Shown here piece after piece: positions 1 through 6,020 of a stretch of DNA of 6,020 nucleotides; the stretch's first letter is position 1; the number at the start of each line of letters is the position of its first letter. Under the pieces are notes generated by a model, which did no database searches, had not been told where the DNA came from, and saw only the letters and a list, made by a program, of their open reading frames with translations. The translations under genes were made by a program, and so were the position numbers. This stretch comes from Gemmatimonadota bacterium (GTDB taxonomy: Bacteria > Gemmatimonadota > Gemmatimonadetes > Longimicrobiales > Gaopeijiaceae). The stretch lies in NCBI GenBank assembly GCA_026713345.1, contig JAPOOQ010000079.1, positions 1 to 6,020 on the forward strand, in the 5' to 3' direction.

Positions 1-2844
1 CCCCTCGGCGGGGCTGGCGCGCTCGGGCCGGGAGACCGGCCGCAGACGGACGCCGTCCGGGAGCACCCGGTCCAGACGCGGGAGGATGTACGTCAGCGCA
101 CCCATGTTCATCGGCTCCTCCTGGGTCCAGACCACCGTCTCCACGTTCGGATAGCGGCCCTCCAGCGCGCGAATTTCCTCGGCCGGGAAGGGGTAGAGCG
201 ACTCGACGCGCACGACCGCGGCGTCCGTCGCCTCGGCGCGCTCCTCAGCGCCCGCGAGATCGTAGTAGACCTTGCCGCTGCACAGGACGAGGCGCCGCAC
301 CCGCTCCGCATCCTCCGGTCCCTCGATCGCGGGGTCGTCGATCACCTTCTGGAAGCCGCCCTCGGCAAGCTCGCGCACCGGCGACTTCGCCTCCGGGTGC
401 CGCAGGAGGCTCTTCGGCGACATCACGATCAGCGGCCGCTCCGGCTCGCTGAAGGCCTGCAGGCGCAGCAGGTGGAAGTACTGCGCCGGGGTGGTGGGGT
501 AGACGACGCGCATGTTGTCCTCGGCACAGAGCTGCAGGAAGCGCTCGAGGCGGGCGCTGGAGTGCTCGGGGCCCTGTCCCTCGTACCCGTGCGGCAGCAG
601 CAGCGTGAGGCGTGAGCGCTGTCCCCACTTCGACCAGCCCGCCGAGAGGAACTGGTCGATCATCACCTGCGCGACGTTGACGAAGTCGCCGAACTGGGCC
701 TCCCAGAGGACGAGATCGCGGTCGGCGGCCACCGTCACGCCGTATTCGAAACCGATCGTGGCCGCCTCGGTGAGCGGCGAGTTGTAGATCTCGAAGCGGG
801 TGTCCGCAACGTGCGCCAGGGGGCTGTGGCGGTCGCCGGTCCGAGCGTCGTTGAAGACCAGATGGCGGTGGCTGAAGGTGCCCCGTTCCGAATCCTGGCC
901 GGAAAGCCGCACCGGGATCCCTTCATGGAGGAGCGACCCCAGTCCAAGCGCCTCCGCCTGCCCCCACGCCACGCGGAAGTCAGGGCCGAAGTCCTTGCCG
1001 CGCCGGGCGAGTTGCCGCGCGAGCTTGGGGTGCAGCGTGAAGCCGTCGGGAACCGACAACAGCGCCCGGTTGATCTCCTCCAGCCGCTCGAAGGGAACGC
1101 CGGTGTCCATCTCGAAGTCCTGGCCCACGGCACTGTAGCTGGGGACCGTCCAGAGCGAAGGCGACTCGCTATCGGCCTGCCGGCGCCCGTCCTTGACGGC
1201 CCGCAGTTCCCGGCCCAGGGCGTTGACCCGCTCGTCCACCTCCGCCCTGGTAACCAGCCCGCGCCCCACCAGCTCCGCCGCCCACTGCATCCGCGTCGTC
1301 GGGTGCGTGGTGATCCACTTGTAGAGGACGGGCTGGGTGTAGCCGGGCTCGTCGGCTTCGTTGTGACCGTGCCGCCGGTACCCCATCAGGTCGATGACCG
1401 TGTCGTCATGGAACCGGTTCCGGTAGGCCATCGCCAGCCTTACCGCCGCGAGGCATTCCTCGGGGGCGTCGCCGTTGGCGTGGATGACCGGGATGTCGTA
1501 CCCCTTGGCGAGATCGCTCGCGTAGCGCGTGGAGCGGCCGTCGCCCGGGTTGGTGGTGAAGCCGACCTGGTTGTTGCCGATGATGTGGATCGTACCCCCG
1601 ACCTCGTAGCCGTGCAGACGCGCGAGGTTGAGCGTCTCGGCCACGACGCCCTCGGCCGCGAAGGCGGCGTCGCCGTGGATCAGGATGGGCACGACCAGCG
1701 AGGGATCGCGTTCACCGCCGCCGTTCCGGTTCACGTACTGCTGCGTCCGCGCCATCCCGAGGATGACCGGGTTCACGAACTCCAGATGGCTCGGGTTGGG
1801 TGCCAGGCTGACGCGTACCGTCCTGCCCGAGCGGAGCGGGTATTCCCCCGCCGCGCCGTGGTGGTACTTCACGTCCCCGGTCCCGGGATCGGGCACCCAA
1901 AGCGCGCTCCCCGGGGCGGCGCCTTCCTCGAACTCGGCGAGAATCTCCGCGTAGGGGACGCCCATGATGTGCGTGAGCACGTTGAGGCGGCCCCGGTGGG
2001 CCATCCCGATCACGATTTCGGTCGCGCCGCCCGCCGCCGCGAGCTCGATGGCCTCGTCGAGCATCGGGACCATCATGTCGATCCCCTCGATCGAGAAGCG
2101 CTTCTGCCCCAGGTAGGCGCGGTGCAGGAATTGCTCCAGCCCCTCTACCTGCGTAAGCCGGTCGAGCGTCCGCACGCGGTCTTCGTCGGTGTACCCCGCG
2201 AAGTGGGCGCCGCGCTCCACCTGGTCCCACAGCCACGCGACCTTCTCGGGGTCTTCGAGGTGCTCGAACTCGTAGCCCAGGTCGCCGCTGTAGGTGGCCT
2301 TGAGGCGGTCGAGAGTGTAGGCAAAGGGCTGGTCGCCGCCCTCGGGGAAGAGGACCGAGGTGGGGATCTCCTCCAGCTCCTCCATGGTGGTGCCGAAGTA
2401 CGCGGGGTCGAGCTGCGGGTGGCCGGGAGGCTCGCTCCCGAGGGGGTCGATGCGGGCCGCCTGGTGGCCGTGTTCGCGGAACGCCTGCAGAAGGCGGGCG
2501 GCGCGGGCGACGAGGTCGAGGAGGCGGCGGGATTCCTCGGGGGTGCGGGTGGGAGCGGTGGGAGCGGTGGGTGCGGCCGGGGCGGATTCCCGGGCCTGGA
2601 CCTGGGGCGCCGGGCCCGCGGACGCCGGGTCCGTCGGCTGGACGGTGGCGGGCGCATCGGTTTCGCCGGTTTCCGGCGCGCGCCCGCCGTCGTGGACGAT
2701 CAGGCCCGCGTCGAGCAACAGGTGGGCGTCCTTCTCGAAGAACTCCCTCCACGTGCGCGGAACGGCTTCCGGGTTCCGCGTGAAGTCTTCGTAGAGGGCC
2801 TGGACGTAGGCGGCGTTCTGGCTGTCGAAGTAGGTGCTGCTCAT
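1..2844 (-). CDS. sucA: 2-oxoglutarate dehydrogenase E1 component (3' end cut by window edge)
   Basis: This is the thiamine-diphosphate-dependent E1 subunit that decarboxylates 2-oxoglutarate and reductively succinylates the lipoyl group of E2 (SucB) in the cytosolic TCA-cycle complex. The frame is open for 948 codons. In order it shows: an N-terminal E2-contact segment (YFDSQNAAYVQALYEDF from residue 5, NPEAVP, W32); an Ala/Pro-rich linker, about residues 56-100; HGHQAARIDPL at 125; GMAHRGRLNVL with H283; KYHHG with H328; the ThDP/Mg motif GDAAF (D392) through NNQVGFTT (N425); GQDSERGTFSHRH at 649; then WEAQFGDF, PHGYEGQGPEHSSAR and SPKSLLRHP. It leaves the window at RPERASPAEG, a conserved site about 25 residues before the E. 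coli C-terminus. E. coli SucA has 933 residues; the linker makes this one somewhat longer. The start was chosen from the conserved N-terminus, although no close Shine-Dalgarno precedes it. One oddity is FAAEGVV where GQG is usual. sucB would be expected beyond the left edge. It is divergent from pgeF. Confidence 0.97.
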   Translation of the reverse strand, partial: MSSTYFDSQNAAYVQALYEDFTRNPEAVPRTWREFFEKDAHLLLDAGLIVHDGGRAPETGETDAPATVQPTDPASAGPAPQVQARESAPAAPTAPTAPTRTPEESRRLLDLVARAARLLQAFREHGHQAARIDPLGSEPPGHPQLDPAYFGTTMEELEEIPTSVLFPEGGDQPFAYTLDRLKATYSGDLGYEFEHLEDPEKVAWLWDQVERGAHFAGYTDEDRVRTLDRLTQVEGLEQFLHRAYLGQKRFSIEGIDMMVPMLDEAIELAAAGGATEIVIGMAHRGRLNVLTHIMGVPYAEILAEFEEGAAPGSALWVPDPGTGDVKYHHGAAGEYPLRSGRTVRVSLAPNPSHLEFVNPVILGMARTQQYVNRNGGGERDPSLVVPILIHGDAAFAAEGVVAETLNLARLHGYEVGGTIHIIGNNQVGFTTNPGDGRSTRYASDLAKGYDIPVIHANGDAPEECLAAVRLAMAYRNRFHDDTVIDLMGYRRHGHNEADEPGYTQPVLYKWITTHPTTRMQWAAELVGRGLVTRAEVDERVNALGRELRAVKDGRRQADSESPSLWTVPSYSAVGQDFEMDTGVPFERLEEINRALLSVPDGFTLHPKLARQLARRGKDFGPDFRVAWGQAEALGLGSLLHEGIPVRLSGQDSERGTFSHRHLVFNDARTGDRHSPLAHVADTRFEIYNSPLTEAATIGFEYGVTVAADRDLVLWEAQFGDFVNVAQVMIDQFLSAGWSKWGQRSRLTLLLPHGYEGQGPEHSSARLERFLQLCAEDNMRVVYPTTPAQYFHLLRLQAFSEPERPLIVMSPKSLLRHPEAKSPVRELAEGGFQKVIDDPAIEGPEDAERVRRLVLCSGKVYYDLAGAEERAEATDAAVVRVESLYPFPAEEIRALEGRYPNVETVVWTQEEPMNMGALTYILPRLDRVLPDGVRLRPVSRPERASPAEG
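2551..2577 (-). repeat. 9-bp tandem repeat in the SucA Ala/Pro linker
   Basis: On the plus strand the 9-mer GGGAGCGGT occurs twice in tandem (2551-2559 and 2560-2568), followed by a degenerate copy, GGGTGCGGC. Read on the minus strand this encodes A-P-T triplets at residues 91-99 of SucA. The tract sits inside the flexible linker between the E2-binding N-terminus and the catalytic domains, so length changes here would probably be tolerated. It is a coding microrepeat, not a mobile element. Confidence 0.6.
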
Positions 2845-2936
2845 GGTGGACAGAAAGCTAGTAGTTTTTTCCGGCGGGGTAAGGTGTCCCCGGGGGCGAA
2901 ATCTTTCAGGAGGAGTGCAGGCGGCTGCTCGCGATC
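2845..2936. promoter_or_regulatory. Divergent sucA/pgeF intergenic region
   Basis: These 92 bp separate two genes that start in opposite directions, so promoters for both should lie here or run into the genes. The region contains an A/T tract (TTTTTT at 2865-2870) that stands out against the GC-rich surroundings, a CCCCGGGG palindrome at 2888-2895 and a strong Shine-Dalgarno-like tract for the plus strand at 2908-2915. I could not identify a convincing -35/-10 pair on either strand, nor an operator with long dyad symmetry. The promoter role is inferred from gene orientation only. Confidence 0.45.
2908..2915 (+). promoter_or_regulatory. Strong Shine-Dalgarno AGGAGGAG, oddly spaced for pgeF ATG
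   Basis: AGGAGGAG is a near-perfect anti-16S match, but it ends 21 nt before the ATG at 2937, much farther than the usual 5-10 nt. An in-frame CTG lies at 2925-2927 (CTG CTC GCG ATC ATG), 9 nt after the tract, which is a normal spacing. No ATG, GTG or TTG occurs in frame between the tract and 2937. Either translation begins at a non-canonical CTG, adding four residues, or the tract is incidental and the ATG is used with a weak or absent Shine-Dalgarno. Confidence 0.45.
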
Positions 2937-3659
2937 ATGAGCCGGGAATCGACCACGACCACGGGCGTGCCCGGATGGGACGCGCTCCTGCCCTGGCTCC
3001 GCGCGGGGACCACGCGCAGAGGGTGGGAGGCGTCCCGGCTGGACGATGACTGTTGCTCGCCGCTCGGCGACGGCTGGCGCTCGGTGGTGCGGAGCCGCCA
3101 GGTGCACGGGGCGGTGACGAGGGTGCACGCGGAGCTTCCGGCGGGCGAGTCGGTGGTGGGGGAAGGTGACGGGCACGTCACGCGGCGGCCGGGTCTGCTC
3201 CTGACGGTGACGCTGGCCGACTGCGTCCCGATCTTCATCGCGGACCCGGTGCAGCGCGCGATCGCGCTTCTCCATGCCGGCTGGCGCGGGACGGCTGCGG
3301 GCGTGCTGGAGCAGGGCCTCGCCACGATGAGCCGTGCCTTCGGAAGCGCCCCCGCGGACCTGTTCGTCCACCTCGGCCCCGCGATCTGCGGGCAGTGTTA
3401 CGAGGTCGGCCCGGAGGTCTTCGAGGCGCTGGGCGAGGCGGCTCCATCCCGGCCGGCCCCCATCGATCTGCGCGGCGTCATCCGGCAGCGGGCGCTCGCG
3501 GCGGGAATCGGTGCCAATCACCTGACCGTCAGCACCGAATGCACCCTCTGCGGCGACGGGCGCTACTTCTCCCACCGCCGCGGAGACACGGAACGCCACC
3601 GCGGCTTCGTCGGGATCCTTCCGAAGTCGGGACGCCCGGAGCGGACCGGGTCGCCGTGA
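2937..3659 (+). CDS. pgeF: Laccase-domain protein / peptidoglycan editing factor PgeF (YfiH/DUF152 family)
   Basis: This is a cytoplasmic protein of the YfiH/YlmD family. Members were first described as copper polyphenol oxidases or purine nucleoside phosphorylases, and E. coli PgeF was later implicated in keeping incorrect amino acids out of peptidoglycan. The protein has 240 residues. It keeps the three metal-site residues: H57 in RQVHG, C96 in LADCVPIFIAD and H113 in HAGWRGT. The C-to-H spacing of 17 equals that of E. coli C107/H124. GPAICGQCYEVG (147-158) and YFSHRRGDTERHRGFVGI (from 210) complete the family signature. Its N-terminal region is shorter than usual: AGTTRR at 23-28 matches the family 'F(T/S)TR' strand, but the usual stretch with the NLG...GDD...V..NR pattern before RQVHG is missing. 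The GT2 gene follows 40 bp downstream on the same strand, so co-transcription is plausible. The substrate in this organism cannot be read from sequence. Confidence 0.93.
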   Translation: MSRESTTTTGVPGWDALLPWLRAGTTRRGWEASRLDDDCCSPLGDGWRSVVRSRQVHGAVTRVHAELPAGESVVGEGDGHVTRRPGLLLTVTLADCVPIFIADPVQRAIALLHAGWRGTAAGVLEQGLATMSRAFGSAPADLFVHLGPAICGQCYEVGPEVFEALGEAAPSRPAPIDLRGVIRQRALAAGIGANHLTVSTECTLCGDGRYFSHRRGDTERHRGFVGILPKSGRPERTGSP

Positions 3660-3699
3660 CTGCGCTTGTGTTCCGGTCCCCGAATCCTGCGGTGCGCCG

Positions 3700-5340
3700 A
3701 TGACCGAGGCCCTCAGCATTGCCGCGGTGTCGCTGTACGCGATTGTGCTCGCGTTGCTCATGCCGTTCGCAGGGCATCGGCTGACGCTGTTGTGGCTGGC
3801 GCGGCGAGGAGGTGGCGGAGCGGTCCGGCGGCAAGCCGGCGGCCCGCCCCCACCCCCGGCCGACCCCCCCACCCCGCCCCGCGTCACCGTGCAGCTCCCC
3901 GTCTACAACGAGAAGCACGTTATCGAGCGGCTCATCGACGCGGCCTGCCGGCTGTCCCACCCGCGAACGCACCTCCAGATCCAGGTCCTCGACGACTCCA
4001 CCGACGAGACGACCATGCTGGCGCGGCGGCGCGCGAGGGCGTGGCGGCGCAAGGGCGTCGACATCACCGTGCACCACCGCAAGGTCCGGACCGGGTACAA
4101 GGCGGGCGCCCTCGCGGCAGGCCTCGAATCCGCCACCGGCGAGTACATCCTCATCCTCGACGCCGACTTCGTGCCCCGCCCGGACCTCCTCGAGGCGCTG
4201 CTGCCCTCGATGGCCGACCCGGGTGTGGGGATGGTGCAGGCCCGCTGGGACCACCTGAACGAACAGCACTCCTGGCTGACCCGCGCCCAGGCACTCCTCC
4301 TCGACGGACACTTCTTCCTGGAGCAGCGCGGGCGCTACCTGGGTGGACGCTTTTTCAATTTCAACGGGACTGCGGGGCTCTGGCGCCGTCAGGCGCTGGC
4401 CGACGCCGGGGGATGGCAGTCGGACACCCTTACCGAAGACCTCGACATCAGCTACCGCGCCCAGATGGCCGGATGGCGCTTCGTGCTGAGGGACGACGTC
4501 GGCGTGCCCGCGGAACTGCCAGCCACACCGGCCTCTCTCCTGGTCCAGCAGCGCAGGTGGGCGCAGGGCGGCGTGCAGACCGCGCGCAAGCTCCTCCCGC
4601 GCGTGCTTCGCGGACCCTGGCGTCCGGCCGTCAAGTTCGAGTCCTTCGTCCACCTCTGCGGCCACCTCGCCCACCCGCTCACCTTCGCCCTGTCCCTGCT
4701 GGTCGTGCCCGCGGCCCTGGCCAGGCGCACACTCGCGATCGACCGGCTGTGGTGGCTGGATCTGGCTCTCTTCCTCGCGGCGACCGCGCCGTTCATCGTC
4801 TTCTACTGGACCGCGGCGCGCAGGCGGGGGCGTGCGAAGGGCGCGGCTGCGAGGGGCGTGGCCGGTGCGCTCGCGCTGGCGGCCGGGTTGTCGGTGCTGC
4901 TCAGCGGTGCGGTGCTGCGCGGGCTGGGGCGGGCGCGGGATCCCTTCCACCGGACGCCCAAGACAGGCAGCGCGGCGAGGTCGAGTTACGAACCGCGCGG
5001 AGGGGACTTCCGCGGACGGCGACTGGTGCTGGGCGCGGGCGCGTTCATGGTTGCGGCGGGGGCGGTTGCCATCGCCACGGGACATTGGGGGTCACTGCCC
5101 TTCGTCGGGCTCTTCGCCGCGGGCTACCTGGCGGTCGGGCTGGGTGCGGGAGTTCGCCGGGCGCCCGGGCTGCGCGTTTCCGCGAGTGCCCGGCCGGGAC
5201 AGTCGGCGCCAGCAACCCCACAGGAGCATCAGCCACACGGGCACCCAGATCGCCGCCCGGTTCCAGAGCGGCTGTGGCCAGACTCCGGTGACCTCGTAGG
5301 AAGCGAGACCCCAGTAGCCGAGGAAGACGAGGCCGCCTAA
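3700..5340 (+). CDS. Membrane GT2 glycosyltransferase, cellulose synthase-like (CSLA-type)
   Basis: This inner-membrane family-2 glycosyltransferase transfers sugar from a nucleotide sugar, probably processively, to build a polysaccharide. Residues 6-34 form an N-terminal membrane segment and 47-60 a Pro-rich linker (GGPPPPPADPPTPP). The GT-A domain follows: QLPVYNE (65-71), LDDSTDET (97-104), DAD (154-156), FNFNGTAG (219-226), TED (245-247) and QQRRW (283-287), which together give the D,D,D,QxxRW signature. Membrane segments lie near 315-341, 350-371, 386-406, 441-460 and 465-484, with the FHRTPKTG motif (416-423) typical of CSLA/cellulose-synthase-like enzymes. No PilZ domain is present, so direct c-di-GMP control is not indicated. 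The product (glucan, mannan or other) cannot be assigned. The Shine-Dalgarno is weak; the ATG suits the first membrane segment. The hydrophilic tail 485-546 runs antisense into the neighbouring gene and may not be a conserved part of the protein. Confidence 0.93.
   Translation: MTEALSIAAVSLYAIVLALLMPFAGHRLTLLWLARRGGGGAVRRQAGGPPPPPADPPTPPRVTVQLPVYNEKHVIERLIDAACRLSHPRTHLQIQVLDDSTDETTMLARRRARAWRRKGVDITVHHRKVRTGYKAGALAAGLESATGEYILILDADFVPRPDLLEALLPSMADPGVGMVQARWDHLNEQHSWLTRAQALLLDGHFFLEQRGRYLGGRFFNFNGTAGLWRRQALADAGGWQSDTLTEDLDISYRAQMAGWRFVLRDDVGVPAELPATPASLLVQQRRWAQGGVQTARKLLPRVLRGPWRPAVKFESFVHLCGHLAHPLTFALSLLVVPAALARRTLAIDRLWWLDLALFLAATAPFIVFYWTAARRRGRAKGAAARGVAGALALAAGLSVLLSGAVLRGLGRARDPFHRTPKTGSAARSSYEPRGGDFRGRRLVLGAGAFMVAAGAVAIATGHWGSLPFVGLFAAGYLAVGLGAGVRRAPGLRVSASARPGQSAPATPQEHQPHGHPDRRPVPERLWPDSGDLVGSETPVAEEDEAA
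5092..5340. other. 249-bp tail-to-tail overlap of two glycosyltransferase genes
   Basis: The GT2 frame (plus) stops at 5340 and the GT-C frame (minus) stops at 5092, so their 3' ends overlap by 249 bp. The last hydrophobic segment of GT2 (residues 465-484) is encoded at 5092-5151. That of GT-C (residues 229-244 of the open part) is encoded at 5209-5256. Each protein's polar tail is therefore the antisense of the other's last membrane helix, and the conserved parts nearly abut. No T-rich hairpin that would act as a terminator is visible between them. Confidence 0.8.
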
Positions 5341-5940
5341 CAGGAGGAAGTGGCGGCTGCCGCGCAGCGCCGCCATCGGAAGGATCCAGAGGACGTACCA
5401 CGGATGGACCGTAGGCGACAGAAGCAACCCGGCCCCGAGGATCCACAGCAGCGCCCGTTCCACGGAGAAGCGACGCCAGGTCACCCAGGCGACGACCGCG
5501 AGCACGAGAACGGTGGCGGTCGCGCGGGCCTGCACGGGGTCTCTCACGACCGTCGCGATCACCGCGAAGGCGCCCTCGTTGGCCGTCCAGTGGCGGGCAT
5601 AGGTGCGCAGGCCTTCGGTAAGCGCAGCGGGGCCGACGGCCTCGAGGGGGCCGAGTCCGCCGAAGGTACCGACTCCGCCGAGGGGGCCGATGGCCACGAA
5701 GGGGAGGTAGAAGATGATGCAGACGGCGGCGAAGGAGAGAAGGGTGGCCGGGCCGTGTCGGCGGACGAGGGCAGGGAGCGCCGCGGCCGGGGCGAACTTG
5801 ATCAGCGTGGCGGTGGCGAGAAGGGCGCCGGTGAAGAGGGCGCGGCCCCGTTCACGCCTGCCTGCCACGAGAATCAACGCCGCCAGGAGGAAGAGGCCGA
5901 CGGAGTCGAAGTGGGCGCTCCACGCCGTCTCGACGATCAA
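5092..5940 (-). CDS. GT-C polytopic glycosyltransferase (GT87/DUF2029-like), C-terminal part after an in-frame stop
   Basis: This encodes a very hydrophobic multi-spanning protein resembling GT-C enzymes that use polyprenyl-phosphate sugars, often mannosyltransferases, outside the inner membrane. Visible family features are the WSPLLIVETAWSAHFD block, beginning just upstream of this frame, with E4, H10 and D12; LIKFAPAAALPALVRR (46-61); and PTVHPWYVLWILPMA (176-190), where HPWY is characteristic. Hydrophobic segments lie near 15-27, 37-58, 66-84, 141-155, 163-175, 181-192, 198-215 and 229-244. A Gly-rich loop occupies about 85-103. The start shown is a TTG at 5940, the only near-upstream option, because an in-frame TAG lies at 5959-5961. 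It cuts the conserved block and removes the N-terminal half of the fold, so a functional protein starting here is unlikely. The tail 245-282 is polar and antisense to GT2. GT87, GT39 or MptA/B-like classification is uncertain. Confidence 0.75.
   Translation of the reverse strand: MIVETAWSAHFDSVGLFLLAALILVAGRRERGRALFTGALLATATLIKFAPAAALPALVRRHGPATLLSFAAVCIIFYLPFVAIGPLGGVGTFGGLGPLEAVGPAALTEGLRTYARHWTANEGAFAVIATVVRDPVQARATATVLVLAVVAWVTWRRFSVERALLWILGAGLLLSPTVHPWYVLWILPMAALRGSRHFLLLGGLVFLGYWGLASYEVTGVWPQPLWNRAAIWVPVWLMLLWGCWRRLSRPGTRGNAQPGRPANSRTQPDRQVARGEEPDEGQ
5643..5690 (-). repeat. Internal 12-bp direct repeat in the GT-C gene
   Basis: CGAGGGGGCCGA (plus strand) occurs exactly at 5643-5654 and at 5679-5690, 36 bp apart. 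Between them are the near-identical 11-mers GAGTCCGCCGA and GACTCCGCCGA. The period is a multiple of three and the frame is kept. The encoded stretch is a Gly/Leu/Pro/Val-rich loop (GPLGGVGTFGGLGPLEAVGP), residues 85-104 of the open part. It looks like an in-frame segmental duplication in a loop between membrane helices. Confidence 0.55.
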
Positions 5941-5958
5941 GAGGGGCGACCAGAGGTA

Positions 5959-6020
5959 CTAGATGAGCACGGGGGCGGGGTTGCGGCCCGTGCGGCGCGC
6001 GATCCGGTGGAGGAGGAGGC
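5959..6020 (-). pseudogene. Upstream fragment of the GT-C gene ending at an in-frame amber codon
   Basis: The minus-strand frame of the GT-C gene stays coding-like upstream of its TTG. From the right window edge it reads LLLHRIARRTGRNPAPVLI, then TAG at 5961-5959, then YLWSPLLIVETAWSAHFD. All 19 whole codons before the TAG end in G or C, as in the real genes here. The WSPL..VE...H.D block that starts two residues after the stop is a conserved GT-C family feature. The frame is the same on both sides, so a single substitution (for example TGG, CAG or TAC to TAG) explains it better than an indel. It may be a true nonsense mutation or a sequence error. The gene continues beyond the edge. Confidence 0.65.

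Noticed and set aside
1712..2752. A 346-codon minus-strand open frame overlapping sucA in another frame
   Set aside because: The translation is dominated by Arg, Pro and Gly. The sucA frame on the same strand has clear family motifs throughout.
2888..2895. CCCCGGGG palindrome in the divergent intergenic region as an operator
   Set aside because: Short, pure G/C and without flanking symmetry. No known regulator site is recognised.
811..2940. A 709-codon open frame on the plus strand, antisense to sucA
   Set aside because: It is an exact antisense shadow of a well-conserved sucA. Its translation is rich in Arg, Val, Gly and His with no recognisable domain, and long antisense frames are expected in GC-rich coding DNA.
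2841..3887. A 348-codon minus-strand open frame covering the intergenic region and pgeF
   Set aside because: It runs antisense to pgeF, which has complete family motifs, and shows no domain of its own. It also crosses the divergent promoter region.
3529..5085. A 518-codon minus-strand open frame opposite the GT2 gene
   Set aside because: Low-complexity charged translation without motifs. The plus-strand GT2 carries every catalytic signature of its family.
3666..5291. A 541-codon plus-strand open frame in another frame of the GT2 gene
   Set aside because: Arg/Ala/Pro-rich out-of-frame shadow, not a fused or frameshifted product. The in-frame GT2 is intact.
5332..5357. Inverted repeat GCCGCC/GGCGGC around the GT2 stop codon as a terminator
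   Set aside because: Only a 6-bp stem with a 14-nt loop and no T-tract, located within GT-C coding sequence. This is expected by chance at such GC content.
5959..5961. Pyrrolysine or general amber recoding at the GT-C stop
   Set aside because: There is no pyl gene, no downstream insertion element and no second TAG in the window, and GT-C transferases are not known for pyrrolysine. A nonsense mutation or sequence error is simpler.

Overview
The window holds part of a high-GC bacterial chromosome. Codons in the real genes end almost always in G or C. The stand-alone SucA-type E1 (not the actinobacterial Kgd type, which carries a fused E2-like domain) and the CSLA/cellulose-synthase-like GT2 are compatible with Gemmatimonadota, Acidobacteriota or Myxococcota. 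Gemmatimonadota is my best guess from general resemblance, with low certainty. No RNA genes, CRISPR arrays, insertion sequences or phage genes were seen.

Layout. Positions 1-2844 (minus strand) are sucA, the E1 subunit of 2-oxoglutarate dehydrogenase. It is intact except for roughly the last 20-25 residues, which lie beyond the left edge. A 92-bp divergent intergenic region (2845-2936) follows. On the plus strand come pgeF (2937-3659), a compact laccase-domain / peptidoglycan-editing-factor homologue, and after 40 bp a membrane GT2 glycosyltransferase of the cellulose synthase-like type (3700-5340). From the right edge, on the minus strand, runs a polytopic GT-C type glycosyltransferase (GT87/DUF2029-like). 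Its reading frame carries an in-frame amber stop at 5959-5961, so only the part downstream of it (5092-5940) is an open frame.

Function. SucA belongs to the TCA cycle and has no evident link to the rest. PgeF, GT2 and GT-C all point to the cell envelope: muropeptide quality control, a membrane polysaccharide synthase using a nucleotide sugar, and a lipid-phosphate-sugar-dependent transferase. Whether the three form one pathway is inference.

The window is mostly ordinary housekeeping and envelope DNA, and I found no convincing new system. The points most worth a second look are the in-frame amber codon in the GT-C gene, the 249-bp tail-to-tail overlap of the two glycosyltransferase genes, the shortened N-terminal part of PgeF, and the Shine-Dalgarno sequence of pgeF, which fits an in-frame CTG better than the first ATG.
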